Of a DNA stretch of 64,000 bases, positions 27,379 through 37,800 are shown piece by piece. Under the pieces are notes generated by a model. The model searched no databases. It saw only the letters and a program-made list of their open reading frames with translations, and was not told where the DNA came from. The translations under genes and the position numbers were made by a program. Position 1 is the stretch's first letter, and every line of letters starts with the position of its first letter. Origin of the DNA: Prevotella sp. (GTDB lineage: Bacteria > Bacteroidota > Bacteroidia > Bacteroidales > Bacteroidaceae); the NCBI GenBank assembly GCA_017557405.1, contig JAFYYV010000001.1, forward strand, positions 1 to 64,000. The letters are read 5' to 3'.

Positions 27379-29334
27379 CCAAAATATACTGATGAAAATA
27401 TCCGACACCTTTCGGACATGGAGCATGTGCGCACTAGACCAGGTATGTATATCGGTCGATTGGGCGACGGCCAACTGCCAGAAGATGGTATTTACGTGCT
27501 GTTGAAGGAGGTAATTGACAACAGCATTGACGAATTCAAGATGAATGCTGGCAAGCGCATAGAGGTGGATATTGACGAGAAACTTCGTGTGAGTGTCCGC
27601 GACTATGGACGTGGAATTCCGCAAGGAAAACTCGTAGAGGCTGTTAGTGTGCTCAATACGGGTGGAAAATACGATTCGAAAGCGTTCAAGAAGTCGGTGG
27701 GATTGAACGGTGTAGGTGTAAAAGCAGTTAACGCTCTCAGCGCTCTATTCGAAGTGAAATCATTCCGCGAAGGGAAGGTGCGCCATCTGGTCTTCGAGCG
27801 CGGTGAGAAGAAAAGCGATAAAACTCAAAAGAGCAACGACGAAAACGGCACATACATTTTCTTTGAACCCGACTCGACCTTGTTCAAGGGATACCAGTTT
27901 CAGGACGATATCGTGGAGACCATGCTCCGTAACTACACGTATCTGAACTCTGGTCTCATCATCATGTATAATGGTAGGCGCATCGTCAGTCGGAACGGAT
28001 TGCAAGACCTGCTCAACGACAACATGACGAACGACGGCCTATATCCCATCATCCATTGCAAGGGTGAAGACATTGAGATTGCATTCACACATGCCAACCA
28101 ATATGGTGAGGAATACCACTCGTTTGTCAATGGTCAGCACACTACGCAGGGCGGTACCCATCAGAGTGCTTTCAAAGAACATATCGCCAAGACCATCAAA
28201 GAGTTCTATGGCAAGAACTACGAATATGGCGACATCAGAAACGGCATTGTAGCCGCCATCGCCATCAACGTAGAAGAACCCGTGTTTGAAAGTCAGACAA
28301 AGATTAAACTCGGTTCAACAAGCATGGCGCCAAACGGCGAAGTGTCAATCAACAAATATGTGGGTGACTTTATCAAACAACAGGTGGACAACTATCTGCA
28401 CAAGAATCCCGATGTGGCAGAAGTGATGCAGCAAAAGATTACCGAGAGCGAACGTGAGCGCAAGGCTATGGCCGGTGTGACGAAACTAGCTCGTGAAAGG
28501 GCGAAGAAAGCCAACCTACACAACAAAAAACTACGCGACTGCCGCATTCATTACAGCGACACGAAGAACAACCGCAAGGAGGAAAGTTGCATCTTCATCA
28601 CTGAGGGCGACTCAGCGAGCGGAAGCATCACTAAAAGCCGCGACGTGAACACGCAGGCCGTGTTCTCGCTCCGAGGAAAGCCTCTCAACTCCTTCGGACT
28701 TACCAAGAAGGTGGTTTATGAGAACGAAGAGTTCAACCTGCTGCAAGCCGCACTCGACATCGAAGATGGACTCGACACACTGCGTTACAATAAGGTCATC
28801 GTGGCTACCGATGCTGATGTGGACGGAATGCACATTCGTCTGCTTATCATCACTTTCTTCCTGCAGTTCTTTCCCGAACTCATCAAGAAAGGACATGTCT
28901 ATGTGCTGCAGACACCACTCTTCCGTGTTCGAAACCGAAGGACGAAAATCAAAAACAAACAGGTTCTTGCTGAGGCTGACGCCAAACAACAAACGACCGA
29001 TACTCAACGACCTACATCCAACACCAAGAAATCGGATTTCATTACCTATTATTGCTATAGCGAAGAAGAACGATTGAAGGCCATCAGTGAATTGGGCCCC
29101 GACCCTGAAATCACTCGATTCAAAGGACTCGGTGAAATATCACCCGACGAATTCGTTCATTTCATTGGTCCTGACATGCGATTGGAACAAGTGACGATCC
29201 ACAAAAACGACCAAGTCCACAAACTTCTCGAGTATTACATGGGGAAAAACACGCCTGAAAGGCAGAACTTTATCATTGACAATCTTGTCATTGAAGAAGA
29301 CTTACCCGAAGACGAAGAAAAACTAGAAGCATGA
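27322..29334 (+). CDS. parE: DNA topoisomerase IV subunit B
   Basis: ATPase subunit of a type II topoisomerase, 670 residues. The GHKL ATPase motifs are [10 protein letters not shown] (about 63-72), DYGRGIP and [14 protein letters not shown]. The TOPRIM motifs are EGDSASGSI (about 428) and [11 protein letters not shown] (about 496). The C-terminal PE/QGxGE-type segment is [13 protein letters not shown]. It is called parE rather than gyrB on the [16 protein letters not shown] opening and short length typical of Bacteroidetes ParE. Two repeat-derived parts stand out: the N-terminal [10 protein letters not shown] and an insertion (about 540-572) within LFRVRNRR...YCYSEEE. The start overlaps the previous stop and the stop overlaps the next start. 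Confidence 0.9.
   Translation: MNMQENEEIANIQHPTPNTPKYTDENIRHLSDMEHVRTRPGMYIGRLGDGQLPEDGIYVLLKEVIDNSIDEFKMNAGKRIEVDIDEKLRVSVRDYGRGIPQGKLVEAVSVLNTGGKYDSKAFKKSVGLNGVGVKAVNALSALFEVKSFREGKVRHLVFERGEKKSDKTQKSNDENGTYIFFEPDSTLFKGYQFQDDIVETMLRNYTYLNSGLIIMYNGRRIVSRNGLQDLLNDNMTNDGLYPIIHCKGEDIEIAFTHANQYGEEYHSFVNGQHTTQGGTHQSAFKEHIAKTIKEFYGKNYEYGDIRNGIVAAIAINVEEPVFESQTKIKLGSTSMAPNGEVSINKYVGDFIKQQVDNYLHKNPDVAEVMQQKITESERERKAMAGVTKLARERAKKANLHNKKLRDCRIHYSDTKNNRKEESCIFITEGDSASGSITKSRDVNTQAVFSLRGKPLNSFGLTKKVVYENEEFNLLQAALDIEDGLDTLRYNKVIVATDADVDGMHIRLLIITFFLQFFPELIKKGHVYVLQTPLFRVRNRRTKIKNKQVLAEADAKQQTTDTQRPTSNTKKSDFITYYCYSEEERLKAISELGPDPEITRFKGLGEISPDEFVHFIGPDMRLEQVTIHKNDQVHKLLEYYMGKNTPERQNFIIDNLVIEEDLPEDEEKLEA
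27349..27383 (+). repeat. CCAACACCC-type repeat at the parE N-terminus
   Basis: CCAACATCCAACATCC and CAACACCCAACACCCC words encode [10 protein letters not shown] ahead of the conserved [13 protein letters not shown]. This is the right inverted repeat of the proposed cassette. Confidence 0.6.
28981..29027 (+). repeat. CCAACACC-type repeat inside parE
   Basis: CAAACAACAAACGACCG, CAACGACC and TACATCCAACACC words encode [17 protein letters not shown], a hydrophilic insertion in the TOPRIM-proximal region where ParE homologues normally pass straight from RVRN to the YCYSEEE segment. Confidence 0.55.
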
Positions 29335-30944
29335 AAAGAAAAATCCTCATACTCCTGTCAATTGTCAGTTGTCAACTGTCAATTGCTCAGTTCCGACTGA
29401 ATGTCGGAAGCGAAAGCCCCATCAGAAAACTGCAAATAGCGGAAATGGCCATCAACAACCTCTATGTTGACTCTGTTGACGAACAAAAACTCGTCGAGGA
29501 CGGCATACGAGGCATGATTGAAAAACTCGATCCCCACTCCGCCTACTCCACCGCCAAGGAGACAAAAGCCATGAACGAACCCCTACAAGGGTCGTTCGAA
29601 GGCATTGGCGTGCAGTTCAATATGGTGGAAGATACCCTTCTCGTCATACAACCTGTACTCGGCGGTCCTTCTGAAAAAGTGGGAATCCTTGCTGGCGACC
29701 GCATTGTCACTGTCAACGATTCTGCCATCGCTGGTGTTAAGATGTCGAAAGAGGACATCATGAAGCGGCTTCGTGGCAAGAAAGGAACAAAAGTTGAATT
29801 GGGTATTGTACGTCGAGGTATTAAGGATCATCTGAAGTTCGTCGTCACACGCGACAAGATACCCGTTCACACCCTTGATGCCGCATATATGATACGACCA
29901 GGAGTGGGCTACATCCGCATCGGTTCTTTTGGAGCGACAACCTTCGATGAATTCATGGAAGCATTTGGAAAACTCCAAGAGCAGCACCCGACACCTATCA
30001 GCCTCATCCTTGACTTGCAAGACAATGGAGGTGGATACCTGCAAGCTGCGGTTCAGATAGCCAATCAGTTCTTGCAGCGTGGTGACCTCATCGTCTACAC
30101 ACAAGGACGAAGCGTACCGCGACAAGAATACGAAGCAGAAGGAAATGGACGCCTCATCCCACAGCCAACAGCTAACAACCAACACCCATCACCCGAAGTC
30201 ATCGTCCTCGTGAACGAATACACTGCCTCGGCAGCAGAGATCGTAACGGGAGCATTGCAAGATCAGGATCGTGGTCTTGTCATCGGACGACGCACATTTG
30301 GAAAAGGACTTGTCCAACGTCCCATCGAGTTCTCCGATGGTTCGATGATACGTCTTACCGTTGCCCATTACTACACACCTTCTGGTCGGTGCATTCAGAA
30401 GCCATACGTGAAAGGTGACTCTAAGGAATATGCCGAAGACATCGAAAAGAGATTCAAGCATGGAGAGCTATACTCTGCCGACAGTATCCATTTCGAGGAT
30501 TCATTGAAGACCTATACCTTACGTCGCCATCGTACCGTTTATGGTGGAGGAGGTATTATGCCCGACATCTTCGTGCCACTCGATACTCTTCAATACACGA
30601 AACTCCATCGGCAACTTGCCGCTAAGAGTATTATTATCAATGCTAACTTGCAATACGTGGACCAAAACAGGAAACAACTGCATGCCAAATACAAAACCTT
30701 CCAACAGTTCGAACAAGAGTTCCAAGTACCACAAACGCTCATCGACAAAATCAAGGCCGATGCCGTAAAGGAAAAAATTAGTATCAAAAATCCTGAAGAA
30801 GAATGGGCACAAACCATGCCTATGCTTCGTACACAACTCAAGGCGCTAATAGCTCGCGACCTTTGGGACATGACGGAGTATTTTGCCATCATGAACCAAC
30901 AAAATCATATTGTGCAACGAGCGTTGCAGGAACTGGACAAATAA
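29331..30944 (+). CDS. S41-family C-terminal processing protease
   Basis: A 537-residue periplasmic serine protease. The signal peptide is unusual because its core ([14 protein letters not shown]) is encoded by TGTCAATTGTCA-type repeat DNA. After an N-terminal helical part comes a PDZ domain (about 90-170; [38 protein letters not shown]) and the S41 catalytic domain (about 175-375). Catalytic Ser300 is in [10 protein letters not shown], and the lysine is in [12 protein letters not shown] repeat-derived loop ([13 protein letters not shown], about 275-288) precedes the catalytic strand. The start overlaps the parE stop. Likely role: trimming or turnover of envelope proteins. Confidence 0.9.
   Translation: MKRKILILLSIVSCQLSIAQFRLNVGSESPIRKLQIAEMAINNLYVDSVDEQKLVEDGIRGMIEKLDPHSAYSTAKETKAMNEPLQGSFEGIGVQFNMVEDTLLVIQPVLGGPSEKVGILAGDRIVTVNDSAIAGVKMSKEDIMKRLRGKKGTKVELGIVRRGIKDHLKFVVTRDKIPVHTLDAAYMIRPGVGYIRIGSFGATTFDEFMEAFGKLQEQHPTPISLILDLQDNGGGYLQAAVQIANQFLQRGDLIVYTQGRSVPRQEYEAEGNGRLIPQPTANNQHPSPEVIVLVNEYTASAAEIVTGALQDQDRGLVIGRRTFGKGLVQRPIEFSDGSMIRLTVAHYYTPSGRCIQKPYVKGDSKEYAEDIEKRFKHGELYSADSIHFEDSLKTYTLRRHRTVYGGGGIMPDIFVPLDTLQYTKLHRQLAAKSIIINANLQYVDQNRKQLHAKYKTFQQFEQEFQVPQTLIDKIKADAVKEKISIKNPEEEWAQTMPMLRTQLKALIARDLWDMTEYFAIMNQQNHIVQRALQELDK
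29356..29385 (+). repeat. TGTCAATTG-type repeat in a signal-peptide coding region
   Basis: TGTCAATTGTCAGTTGTCAA followed by CTGTCAATTG, made of alternating TGTCAATTG and GTCAACTG words, in frame and encoding most of the hydrophobic core of the S41 protease signal peptide. The same word type flanks the insertion in the methyltransferase gene at 15838-15950. Confidence 0.6.
30155..30195 (+). repeat. CCAACACCC-type repeat inside the S41 protease gene
   Basis: CATCCC, ACAGCCAACAGC, TAACAACCAACACCC and ATCACCC words, C-rich on the coding strand, encode a loop immediately before the conserved [14 protein letters not shown] strand. Confidence 0.6.
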
Positions 30945-30960
30945 TCAATTCATCATACAT

Positions 30961-30993
30961 AATTAGGGCGAAGCCAAAAGCTTCGCCCTAATT
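30961..30993. terminator. Strong bidirectional terminator
   Basis: AATTAGGGCGAAGC (30961-30974) and GCTTCGCCCTAATT (30980-30993) pair perfectly over 14 bp with a five-base loop. It lies between the convergent S41 protease and lipoprotein genes and can serve both. Confidence 0.88.
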
Positions 30994-31024
30994 AGTTGTG
31001 TTGACTTTCTCTAGCCCAACTAGA

Positions 31025-31834
31025 TTATTCCAACCCGTAGATATTGACGATATTCGTCCAACTTCTCGGCAATTCAGTCAGTATTTCCGTTGCTTGTATT
31101 TCTTTGTCCTTATCATCGCGCAGTGAATACTTTCCACTAACTTCGTTCGCCTTGTATTGCGTAGGATCAGACACACACAACAGTTTTTCCTTTTCTTTTA
31201 AATTACCACCATCCCAAACGCTGCGCGTCATAACGAACAGGCAATAAGATCCACTTCCACCTTCGTAAATCGACTTCGTGCCAGGCTCTAAGATGAAACC
31301 TTGCAATGAAGGCTCTCCCAACGAACCGATACGGACGAACTCCTCACAAGCAGGATTCCAAATCAGCAAGGTACTATATGTGCGCGATTCACCCGGACCG
31401 ATGAAAATATCGGTCATACCATCGAAATTCGCATCGAGGAACCTCACGGGAATGTCACCACCAGCAGCAACGAGAGAACCTTCTTTGTCTTCAACCGTCT
31501 GTATCAGTTTCCCATCATAATAGATATCCGCCTTATCATTGTCTTCCGACAATTTCACCTCCAGATGCTTGTCAGTCATCGGGCATTGGCCAAGAGTTAT
31601 CAACCCTTGGCCGTCAGTTTCAATCTTTGGCGCAGCCATATATGCCTCTTCCTCGTTTGTCCCACTTACTTCATCAGTCTCTACCACCTTCGCTGTAGAG
31701 TCCGAGGCTGCTTCCGTCCCTTTCGAAGGATTGGGGGAAGAGTTGCATCCCATTAAAAACAATAGCACAAATACTGCTAATAGATGAACAGAAGCGCCTT
31801 TCCACTTCCAAGATTCCATTTTATTCTTCTTCAT
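31025..31834 (-). CDS. Lipoprotein with calcium-loop-like repeat
   Basis: A 269-residue predicted lipoprotein: hydrophobic stretch then lipobox LMGC (Cys about residue 30), followed by a Ser/Pro/Thr-rich tether. The first ATG gives MKKNKMESW; a start at the internal Met6 is equally possible. The mature part contains RFLDANFDGMTDIFIG, which looks like a DxNxDGxxD calcium loop as in FG-GAP/VCBS repeats, and beta strands throughout. No enzyme motif. It lies 48 bp downstream of the M6 protease gene on the same strand, so the two may be expressed together. Function unknown. Confidence 0.72.
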   Translation of the reverse strand: MKKNKMESWKWKGASVHLLAVFVLLFLMGCNSSPNPSKGTEAASDSTAKVVETDEVSGTNEEEAYMAAPKIETDGQGLITLGQCPMTDKHLEVKLSEDNDKADIYYDGKLIQTVEDKEGSLVAAGGDIPVRFLDANFDGMTDIFIGPGESRTYSTLLIWNPACEEFVRIGSLGEPSLQGFILEPGTKSIYEGGSGSYCLFVMTRSVWDGGNLKEKEKLLCVSDPTQYKANEVSGKYSLRDDKDKEIQATEILTELPRSWTNIVNIYGLE

Positions 31835-31882
31835 GTCAATTTAGTATTTTAAGTATTAAACAATTTTCATTATTGAAACGTG

Positions 31883-34612
31883 CTATTTCACCACGTATTT
31901 CTTTCCTCCGCAAATATAAACACCCTTGGGCAATTGATCGAAAGAGACTCCCTTCAACAAACGTCCTGAAATGTCGTAGACAGAAGTTGGGTGATGGGTG
32001 ATGGATGTTGGATGATGAATAATTCCCGTCGTCGTTGCTATCTCTTTGTAGAGTACCACATCTTTCTGAGTTCCTGTATAACAACAGAAACGCTGTCCAT
32101 TCGATGCACTATTGTATTGCAGTTTGCGTCCTGGATTAAACGCGCTTGTAATACCGTCGGTAGCACTGACAATCCATAACGTGCCATCATCCGTAGCGTT
32201 ATCCGTTACAAAGATGTTATTGTTTTTATTTGTACCAATAGGCTTGTCGTATTGCAGATAACCGTCTGAGGTCTCCATATACCATTGACCGTTGTCACCA
32301 TCCAATAGTGTTACAACGGCTGCACCTGCTTTCGTGTTGTCGATGATGCCATTGGCGATAGTAACATCCACCTTGCAACCAATATCGTTGGAAACACCGC
32401 TGAAAGCCACGCCTTCTGTTTCCGAATCCTCATAGACTATTAGATAGCTGCGGTTGGATTCTAGTTCGGAATCACTTATCACACGCTTGAATTTTCCATC
32501 GCCAGCAACATCACCACCTGATGGGTCTATTGGGTCGACAGGAGAATCTCCTCCACCCTGCGACAAGTCATTCACATAGAGCACCGCCGCCGATTGACTT
32601 CCACTCAGATAGTTCATGAAGCGAGGTACACCCTTGTTGTATTGTATCTTCCCGTAATCATCACTCTCCACGACAAACCCACCAGCATCCATCGAATAAT
32701 TGATTCCCCAGATAGACGACTTGGTGGCAGTGTATTCCAACTTTCTATCTTCTTTGGTGATCAGATATTCTCCAGCTGTGTTCTGCAACGAATAGACGTA
32801 GCCATTCCCGCCCAATGTGAACACTTCCACCTCATCGTCATCAATGATGATAGAACCATTATTTATTTCGATATCAACAGCTTCCAAATACTTGCCGTTC
32901 AGTTCGCCCGCAGCCTTCTCAGCATTCTCGTTCACCAAGATGTAATGTTTGCCAGCTGTAATCTGATCCTCACTGGTCACTTTGACAAACACATTGTCCT
33001 CAGTAGGCTCAACGATTTCTCCACCCGTGTTGACCAGATAACTGAACGTAATGGTGCCATCTTGGTTTTTCGTAATATTGTAGATAGGCTTAGTAGTCAA
33101 CTTCGAACCACTATAAAGCGGCAAACTCGTGATGTTCTTCTGGAGGTTGCCATATAGATGTTCTTGTGAACCCGAATAATACATTTTTTTGCCATTGGCC
33201 GTGATGACCATAGCGCGTTTCTTTTTCTGTGTGTTATTCAGTGTGTTTTCATCCCATTCGGTCTTGTCGTAGGCGAAACGGGTCAACAACAAACCGCTGC
33301 CCATGTCGTCAGGATACCATATGTCAGGCTGCCGGTTCTCCAAGATGAAATATTCCTTCTGCGAGTTCCTGATCAACACAGCGGGATTGCCTGTTGAATC
33401 ATCATAGCGGGCTAGTGTCACGTCGCCCATCTCGGTTAATTCGGGAATATCAAGCCATCCCAAATAACTGCGTTCGTAGGCATTGTAACCAATAGGCGAT
33501 CGTGAGTCATTCACATATGCTCCAGTATCCATAATTGACCAGTTACTCATTGCGTCATCGTTGGTGTAATTTCCATCTGTGCAATAGAAATCGGGTAAGC
33601 CCAACGCGTGGCCAAACTCATGACAGAACACACCCATTCCCATCAAGGAATCACCGTAATCAAGTTCGTTTCCCACAAAATAAGAATTGAAGTGTACACC
33701 CTCAATATCCTCTTCAATATCGTATTCGCAAGGCCAAATATAGTCATCACCATCATCTTCAGTGGCCTCGCCAGGACCAGCATAAAGAATGCTGACCAAA
33801 GGAACGCCTCCATTCACCACGTATTTGTTAAAGTCAACACCCTGCTCAACAGCCTTCTTGACAGCCTCTATTACAAAGAAATTGTCCTCAGCCAGACCAA
33901 CGTCGTAACCCTTATATTCACCACTGGTGATGTTTCTTCCATATTTGACATAATCCTTGTCAAGTGTAACGATGCCTACAATTTCAAAGGTAGGAATGAA
34001 CATACCGCGGCTCTGACTCTTGAAATAGTCGCGCACCGACCCAACACACAACGTCTCGTCGGAATAGCCTTCTTCATTATAGAAACGGGTCATCTTGGCC
34101 TTCGTGGTTGATGACTGGAATTTCAAGTCCTTGAACTGCACCATGATTACAGGAATGGTATACTCGCCGATGCTGTTCACAGCCCCCATACCACTCTGTC
34201 TATATTTGCCCAAACCATCGTCTGTGGAGGCATAACAGGCTGGTCGCTTCGGGGCTCGCCGACGTTGGACCTTTTGTTGTACAATTGCATTTCCAGGTTG
34301 CAATGCTTTCATTTCTACGTAGGTCTTCTCCACAGCAGAACGATCGGCCTCGTTGTGAGCCATAACATTGCCAGCAACTAGCCTTCCATCACTATCGAGA
34401 ATAGCGTAGCATAAATCGCCCTGCTCGTTCTTCACCACCACATGGTTGTCGAGCGTAGTATAGTAAGCTAGGTGACCATCGCCATTCTTATAAACCATCA
34501 CTTGTGTGCCGTCGCTTTGGGCAACAGAGAACGCAACATGACGAGGTCGAATGGCCTCAACCTTTAACACCAATGAAAAAAGTACTAGCGTGATTAGAAC
34601 AATTCTTTTCAT
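31883..34612 (-). CDS. Secreted M6-family metalloprotease with two accessory modules
   Basis: A 909-residue protein: signal peptide (about 1-20), propeptide-like region (to about 145), and an M6 peptidase domain with zinc motif HEFGH (His331, Glu332, His335) in GVFCHEFGHALGLPDFY and a following NWSIMDTGAY Met-turn-like segment. Two copies of the beta-rich accessory module follow (about 538-678, FVKVTSEDQ; about 705-857, FKRVISDSE) and then a sorting-type tail (VYDISGRLL, KGVYICGGKKYVVK). A repeat-derived stretch (HHPTSITHHPTS) sits right before the tail. The likely role is degrading host or dietary proteins at the surface. The promoter at 34635-34665 is a full consensus. Confidence 0.9.
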   Translation of the reverse strand: MKRIVLITLVLFSLVLKVEAIRPRHVAFSVAQSDGTQVMVYKNGDGHLAYYTTLDNHVVVKNEQGDLCYAILDSDGRLVAGNVMAHNEADRSAVEKTYVEMKALQPGNAIVQQKVQRRRAPKRPACYASTDDGLGKYRQSGMGAVNSIGEYTIPVIMVQFKDLKFQSSTTKAKMTRFYNEEGYSDETLCVGSVRDYFKSQSRGMFIPTFEIVGIVTLDKDYVKYGRNITSGEYKGYDVGLAEDNFFVIEAVKKAVEQGVDFNKYVVNGGVPLVSILYAGPGEATEDDGDDYIWPCEYDIEEDIEGVHFNSYFVGNELDYGDSLMGMGVFCHEFGHALGLPDFYCTDGNYTNDDAMSNWSIMDTGAYVNDSRSPIGYNAYERSYLGWLDIPELTEMGDVTLARYDDSTGNPAVLIRNSQKEYFILENRQPDIWYPDDMGSGLLLTRFAYDKTEWDENTLNNTQKKKRAMVITANGKKMYYSGSQEHLYGNLQKNITSLPLYSGSKLTTKPIYNITKNQDGTITFSYLVNTGGEIVEPTEDNVFVKVTSEDQITAGKHYILVNENAEKAAGELNGKYLEAVDIEINNGSIIIDDDEVEVFTLGGNGYVYSLQNTAGEYLITKEDRKLEYTATKSSIWGINYSMDAGGFVVESDDYGKIQYNKGVPRFMNYLSGSQSAAVLYVNDLSQGGGDSPVDPIDPSGGDVAGDGKFKRVISDSELESNRSYLIVYEDSETEGVAFSGVSNDIGCKVDVTIANGIIDNTKAGAAVVTLLDGDNGQWYMETSDGYLQYDKPIGTNKNNNIFVTDNATDDGTLWIVSATDGITSAFNPGRKLQYNSASNGQRFCCYTGTQKDVVLYKEIATTTGIIHHPTSITHHPTSVYDISGRLLKGVSFDQLPKGVYICGGKKYVVK
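31986..32017 (-). repeat. Repeat inside the M6 protease gene
   Basis: Read on the coding (minus) strand it is ATCATCCAACATCC then ATCACCC words, encoding HHPTSITHHPTS between the second accessory module and the sorting tail. It is again the C-rich orientation on the sense strand. Confidence 0.6.
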
Positions 34613-34634
34613 GTTAACAAAATAATCTTATCCG

Positions 34635-34665
34635 CAAAGATAAATAATTTAGTCTACACAACAAA
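34635..34665 (-). promoter_or_regulatory. Promoter of the M6 protease gene
   Basis: Minus-strand TTTG (34665-34662), 19 nt, then TATCTTTG (34642-34635), 23 bp ahead of the ATG, giving a short leader. Confidence 0.72.
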
Positions 34666-34700
34666 GGTATTCATCGGTATTTTATACTTTTTTTATGTTC

Positions 34701-34786
34701 TATAAAGTATAAATAGTGCTTTATATCAATTAAAGTACCGCTTTACATTCACTAAAAACGCCACTTATATTACATAAATGGCGCTT
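34701..34786. repeat. AT-rich intergenic tract with 20-23-bp units
   Basis: Four units (34701-34721, 34722-34743, 34744-34766, 34767-34786), each AT-rich and closing with a GCTT or ACTT end such as CCGCTT, GCCACTT or GGCGCTT. The period is close to the 22-bp arrays but the sequence differs. It lies between the GH43 stop and the M6 protease promoter. Confidence 0.5.
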
Positions 34787-34832
34787 AACTTCTTTGTTTC
34801 GCTCTGCAATCAACAAAGTCTAACAACAATCT

Positions 34833-37800
34833 TTATTCGGCAGATTTGACAATCTTCATCGAACGAACTTGTCCGTCAAGTGTCACTTCGCGACGAATAT
34901 AGATGCCAGGTGTTGTTGGTGCTTTCTTACCAAGTGAACGTCCATCGATAGTGTAATAGGTGGTGGAGCCTTGGACTTTCGAGTCGTTGAAAGGAATTGT
35001 TTGAATACCTACCCAAATATTCTCGATGTCAATATTGACGGGATCAATACCACGGCGAGTGGGTTGGACTTGTTGAATGGTTCCATCATCATTGAACGTC
35101 AGTTTGTCGATACAGACCTCACGGTGTGTGCCAGGCCCATTGTTAATGTGTGAACGGTTGATGCGATGATAAACGATGTACCAGTCATCAGTTCCTGGAA
35201 TATTGATAATGGAGTTATGTCCAGTTCCGTAGATTTGTTGTGATGGATCCTGTATGATGACGATGGGTTCCTTAGCGACACGTATGGGACCGGTTGGTTT
35301 TGTACTCGTTCCGTAAGCAACATGGTAATTGGCGGAACCTGTATCATCGACGCTCCAAAGGAAATAGTAGATACCATTACGATAGAAAACATAGGTTCCT
35401 TCGCGGAAGGCATAGTCTTGCAGGGTTCCTCCTGTTGGAGTGATAGTGTATTCTTCGCCCACGCTGAGCATATCGTCAGAGAGAAGACGATAGTGCATTA
35501 GACTGTTCCCATAATAGTAGTAGGTTTTTCCCGATACCGGATCAGTAAAGACATCGGAGTCAATCATCTGTCCGCCACTAGTTTCGGTGAAGAGAGGGGA
35601 GTTGGAAGCTTTGAAAGGTCCTGTGGGCGATTCGGATACGGCAACGCCAAGCGTTTTACGTCCCAACGAATTGTTTTGTCCACTGAAATAGAAATAATAT
35701 TTCCATTTGCCATCAATCATTTTCTCCTCGATGCATGGTGCCCAAGCATTGCCTGAAGCCCAAGGGACCTGAGAGGTGGAGAGGTCAAGGAAGGTTCCTT
35801 CATTGGTGAAATGTACGAGGTCGGGAGACGAGAATACGTCAAACGAGAAACCGCCCCAACCATCATAGCCGTCTGTTGTGGGATAGACATAGAACCTTCC
35901 TGTTTGCTGGGAGAACAGCACCTCAGGATCGGCATGGAAACCAGGGATTACAGGATTTGCCTCGATGGTGGCAGAAACGCGATAAGTACGGCTCGTGGTT
36001 CCATTAGTCACCACATATTCGACTGCGCCCTGCGTAAAGTCTTGCGGCCCTGTGGGGCTAATGGTGCAGCCCATAGAGGTGACGAGTTGTGGGTCAAAGG
36101 TATGTAGATCAACATCGGGACTCACGGGAATAGTGACATTAGTACCCGAGATGAGGACATTCTCTTGCTGAGCCTGTTGGCTATTGGAACCTTGGATGGT
36201 AGGTGAAGCCAACTGACTATTGGGGAATGCTTGCAACAACGCTGCCGTCTCTTCGGGTGTGATAGGCAGAACTGTTCCGTGACGAGGCGTGAAAGCACCT
36301 GTTGTCTCTGTATTTTGGACAAATGTGAAGTTCTCGAGGTCGGTAGACGAACAGAACTGATAGTGTTTGTTGTCGTAGCAGTCGTACATGAGAATCCATT
36401 CGTCGCTGTTAATCCGCTTGAACACGCCAGCTCCTTCTACTCGCTCAGTGGTCTGCTGCAACGTGCCCGAAGGTTTACTCCACTGGCTTCCATCGGGTTC
36501 ACCAGGGAGAGGTGTCAGCCTACGTGCTGTGACCTTACAAATACCACCCTGACCTTCATTCTTATAAAAACCATGATAGAGCGAGTCAGCAGGATTAAAG
36601 ACTATGTCCATGTCAATGGTAGCCGAACCACGGTCGTAGAAGAACGTAGGCGTGGAGAGCAAGTCTGTGAAATCATCATTGGCATAGCAATAGAAATCCT
36701 TATCGTAGGGCACAGTGTTGTCATTGGTAAGAATGGAGAAATAAACCATGAGTCGTCCACGTGTTCCATCGGGATTCACGTAATCGGGATCGAAGATTGT
36801 CTCAGGCGCCCAGACACGCGTGACATTGGCGAAGTTGGTGCCAGCATATTTGTCGGGGAAGTTAACGCGACTATGTGTCCAATGAATCAAGTCGGGCGAC
36901 TTCATCATGACGAGTCCTCGGTTACTTTCCCATCCCTGAGCGGAACGCATGTCGGTGCAAACCATATAGAAGTTGCCATCGGGAGCGCGAAGGACATGTG
37001 GGTCGCGCACACCGCCTTTGAGGGAGATGGTGTCACTGTTGACTACCATTTGTCCGTTGTTGATGGGCGTGTAATTGTAACCATCCGTAGAGAGGGCATA
37101 ATAAATATTCTCGTCTTGATTGGAGGGGAAATAGACGAAGAGATAAGCCGAATAAGGTTCCTGCTCACGCAAGATGACATCAAAGACATGCTGCTGACGT
37201 ACCTTATTCTTGATAATGGTGGCGGTGAGCGTAGCGTGATGATTACCCTCTCCTATTGCCGGGAGTCGTAGTACACGTCCTTCGTTGGTAATCCATTCTT
37301 CGTCATTGGACTTCCACAAGATAACAGTGCCTGCTTCTCCTGTGGTGGGCAGGGCAATGTTGCCATAGACACTACTAAGTCGCAACTTCGTACGCAATTG
37401 GTTGATGGCGTATTCAACGGACTCTGCATCTGACATTTCGGGAACGACACCGACTTCAAATCGCAAGGTGTCGGCACATTTACCACCTGAGAGGTAGGCG
37501 GTGAGCGTAGCATGAGCAACAGGACTTCCAGCTCGCGGTCTTGTTATATGTCCGTCGGCCGTGATGACCTTGCTGTCACTGGTCTCCCATTTGATAGAGA
37601 TTCGTCCTTTATAGATGCGCGGTAGGGTGATATCGTCAGTCAAGGCGCTGACATCGCCAAGCGTGAAATTTCGCATGTCTTGTGCCATAGCGACAGAATC
37701 TTCATATTCGCGCTGTACCTGTCGAAGAGAGTCTTCGTAGGCATTCAACCTTGATGCTTCCTCACGCAACGAGGTAAGACTGGTATTAGCGAAGTCACAG

